A DNA stretch of 64,000 bases from assembly GCA_030674185.1 (NCBI GenBank), contig CM060307.1, forward strand, positions 46,497,681-46,561,680, read 5' to 3'. The notes under the pieces were generated by a model that was not told where the DNA came from, did not search any database, and worked only from the letters and a program-made list of their open reading frames with translations. This DNA comes from Monoplex corrugatus. Lineage: Eukaryota; Mollusca; Gastropoda; Littorinimorpha; Ranellidae. Within the stretch, counting starts at the first letter, position 1. Each line of letters starts with the position of its first letter. The translations under genes were made by a program, and so were the position numbers. Positions 60,893-64,000 of this stretch are shown here, piece by piece.

Positions 60893-64000
<3,108 letters not shown>

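Overview
The window is eukaryotic genomic DNA: AT-rich, intron-rich, packed with long (CA)n/(TG)n tracts, and carrying fragments of non-LTR retrotransposons, piggyBac-like elements and small inverted-repeat elements. The mix (an RTE-type element with a TGA/ATG-repeat tail, an RNase H-bearing I/Nimb-like element, TTAA hairpin elements, very long CA arrays) suggests a lophotrochozoan, most likely a marine gastropod mollusc. That assignment is inference, since no species marker is visible. No rRNA, tRNA or CRISPR was recognised.

One gene dominates: a plus-strand locus of at least 51 kb (9655-60892), possibly from a promoter near 2.9-3.2 kb. It encodes a family of C2H2 zinc-finger proteins by alternative splicing to different last exons. 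Two shared coding exons (9655-10573 and 11550-11708) give about 350 residues: a short N-terminal region of unknown fold, then a Ser-rich acidic linker with a KRK-type basic patch and an IKEE sumoylation-like motif. After a 16-kb intron come nine separate candidate terminal exons (A-I) at 27640, 28875, 32493, 32909, 46499, 47338, 49883, 55897 and 60633. Each has its own 3' splice site, its own zinc fingers and its own stop, and most have an AATAAA or ATTAAA downstream. Every one joins the shared part in phase 1, and all nine spliced ORFs close exactly. The layout is that of the insect lola / mod(mdg4) loci, but the shared part shows no BTB domain.

The terminal exons fall into two groups by position and by finger type. 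Exons A-D (27.6-33.2 kb) encode two fingers, the first with a KRH-type helix end. Exons E-H (46.5-56.3 kb) encode three fingers: a variable first finger, a strongly conserved middle finger with a GHMN motif, and a last finger of CCHC type. Exon I (60.6 kb) is a two-finger relative of the second group that stops before finger 3.

Region by region: 1-2.1 kb, no recognised gene; 2.1-2.3 kb, TTAA hairpin element; 2.9-3.2 kb, candidate promoter and 5' UTR exon; 4.0-5.1 kb, rearranged RTE-like element; 5.8 kb, second hairpin element; 9.6-11.7 kb, shared coding exons; 11.7-27.6 kb, a long intron with hairpin, candidate DNA-transposon, CpG-richer and Tc1/mariner-like segments; 27.6-33.2 kb, exons A-D with a piggyBac derivative between B and C; 33.2-46.5 kb, an intron with a minus-strand exon, an I/Nimb-like retrotransposon and a 49-bp minisatellite of about 28 copies; 46.5-60.9 kb, exons E-I; 60.9-64 kb, microsatellites and duplications only.
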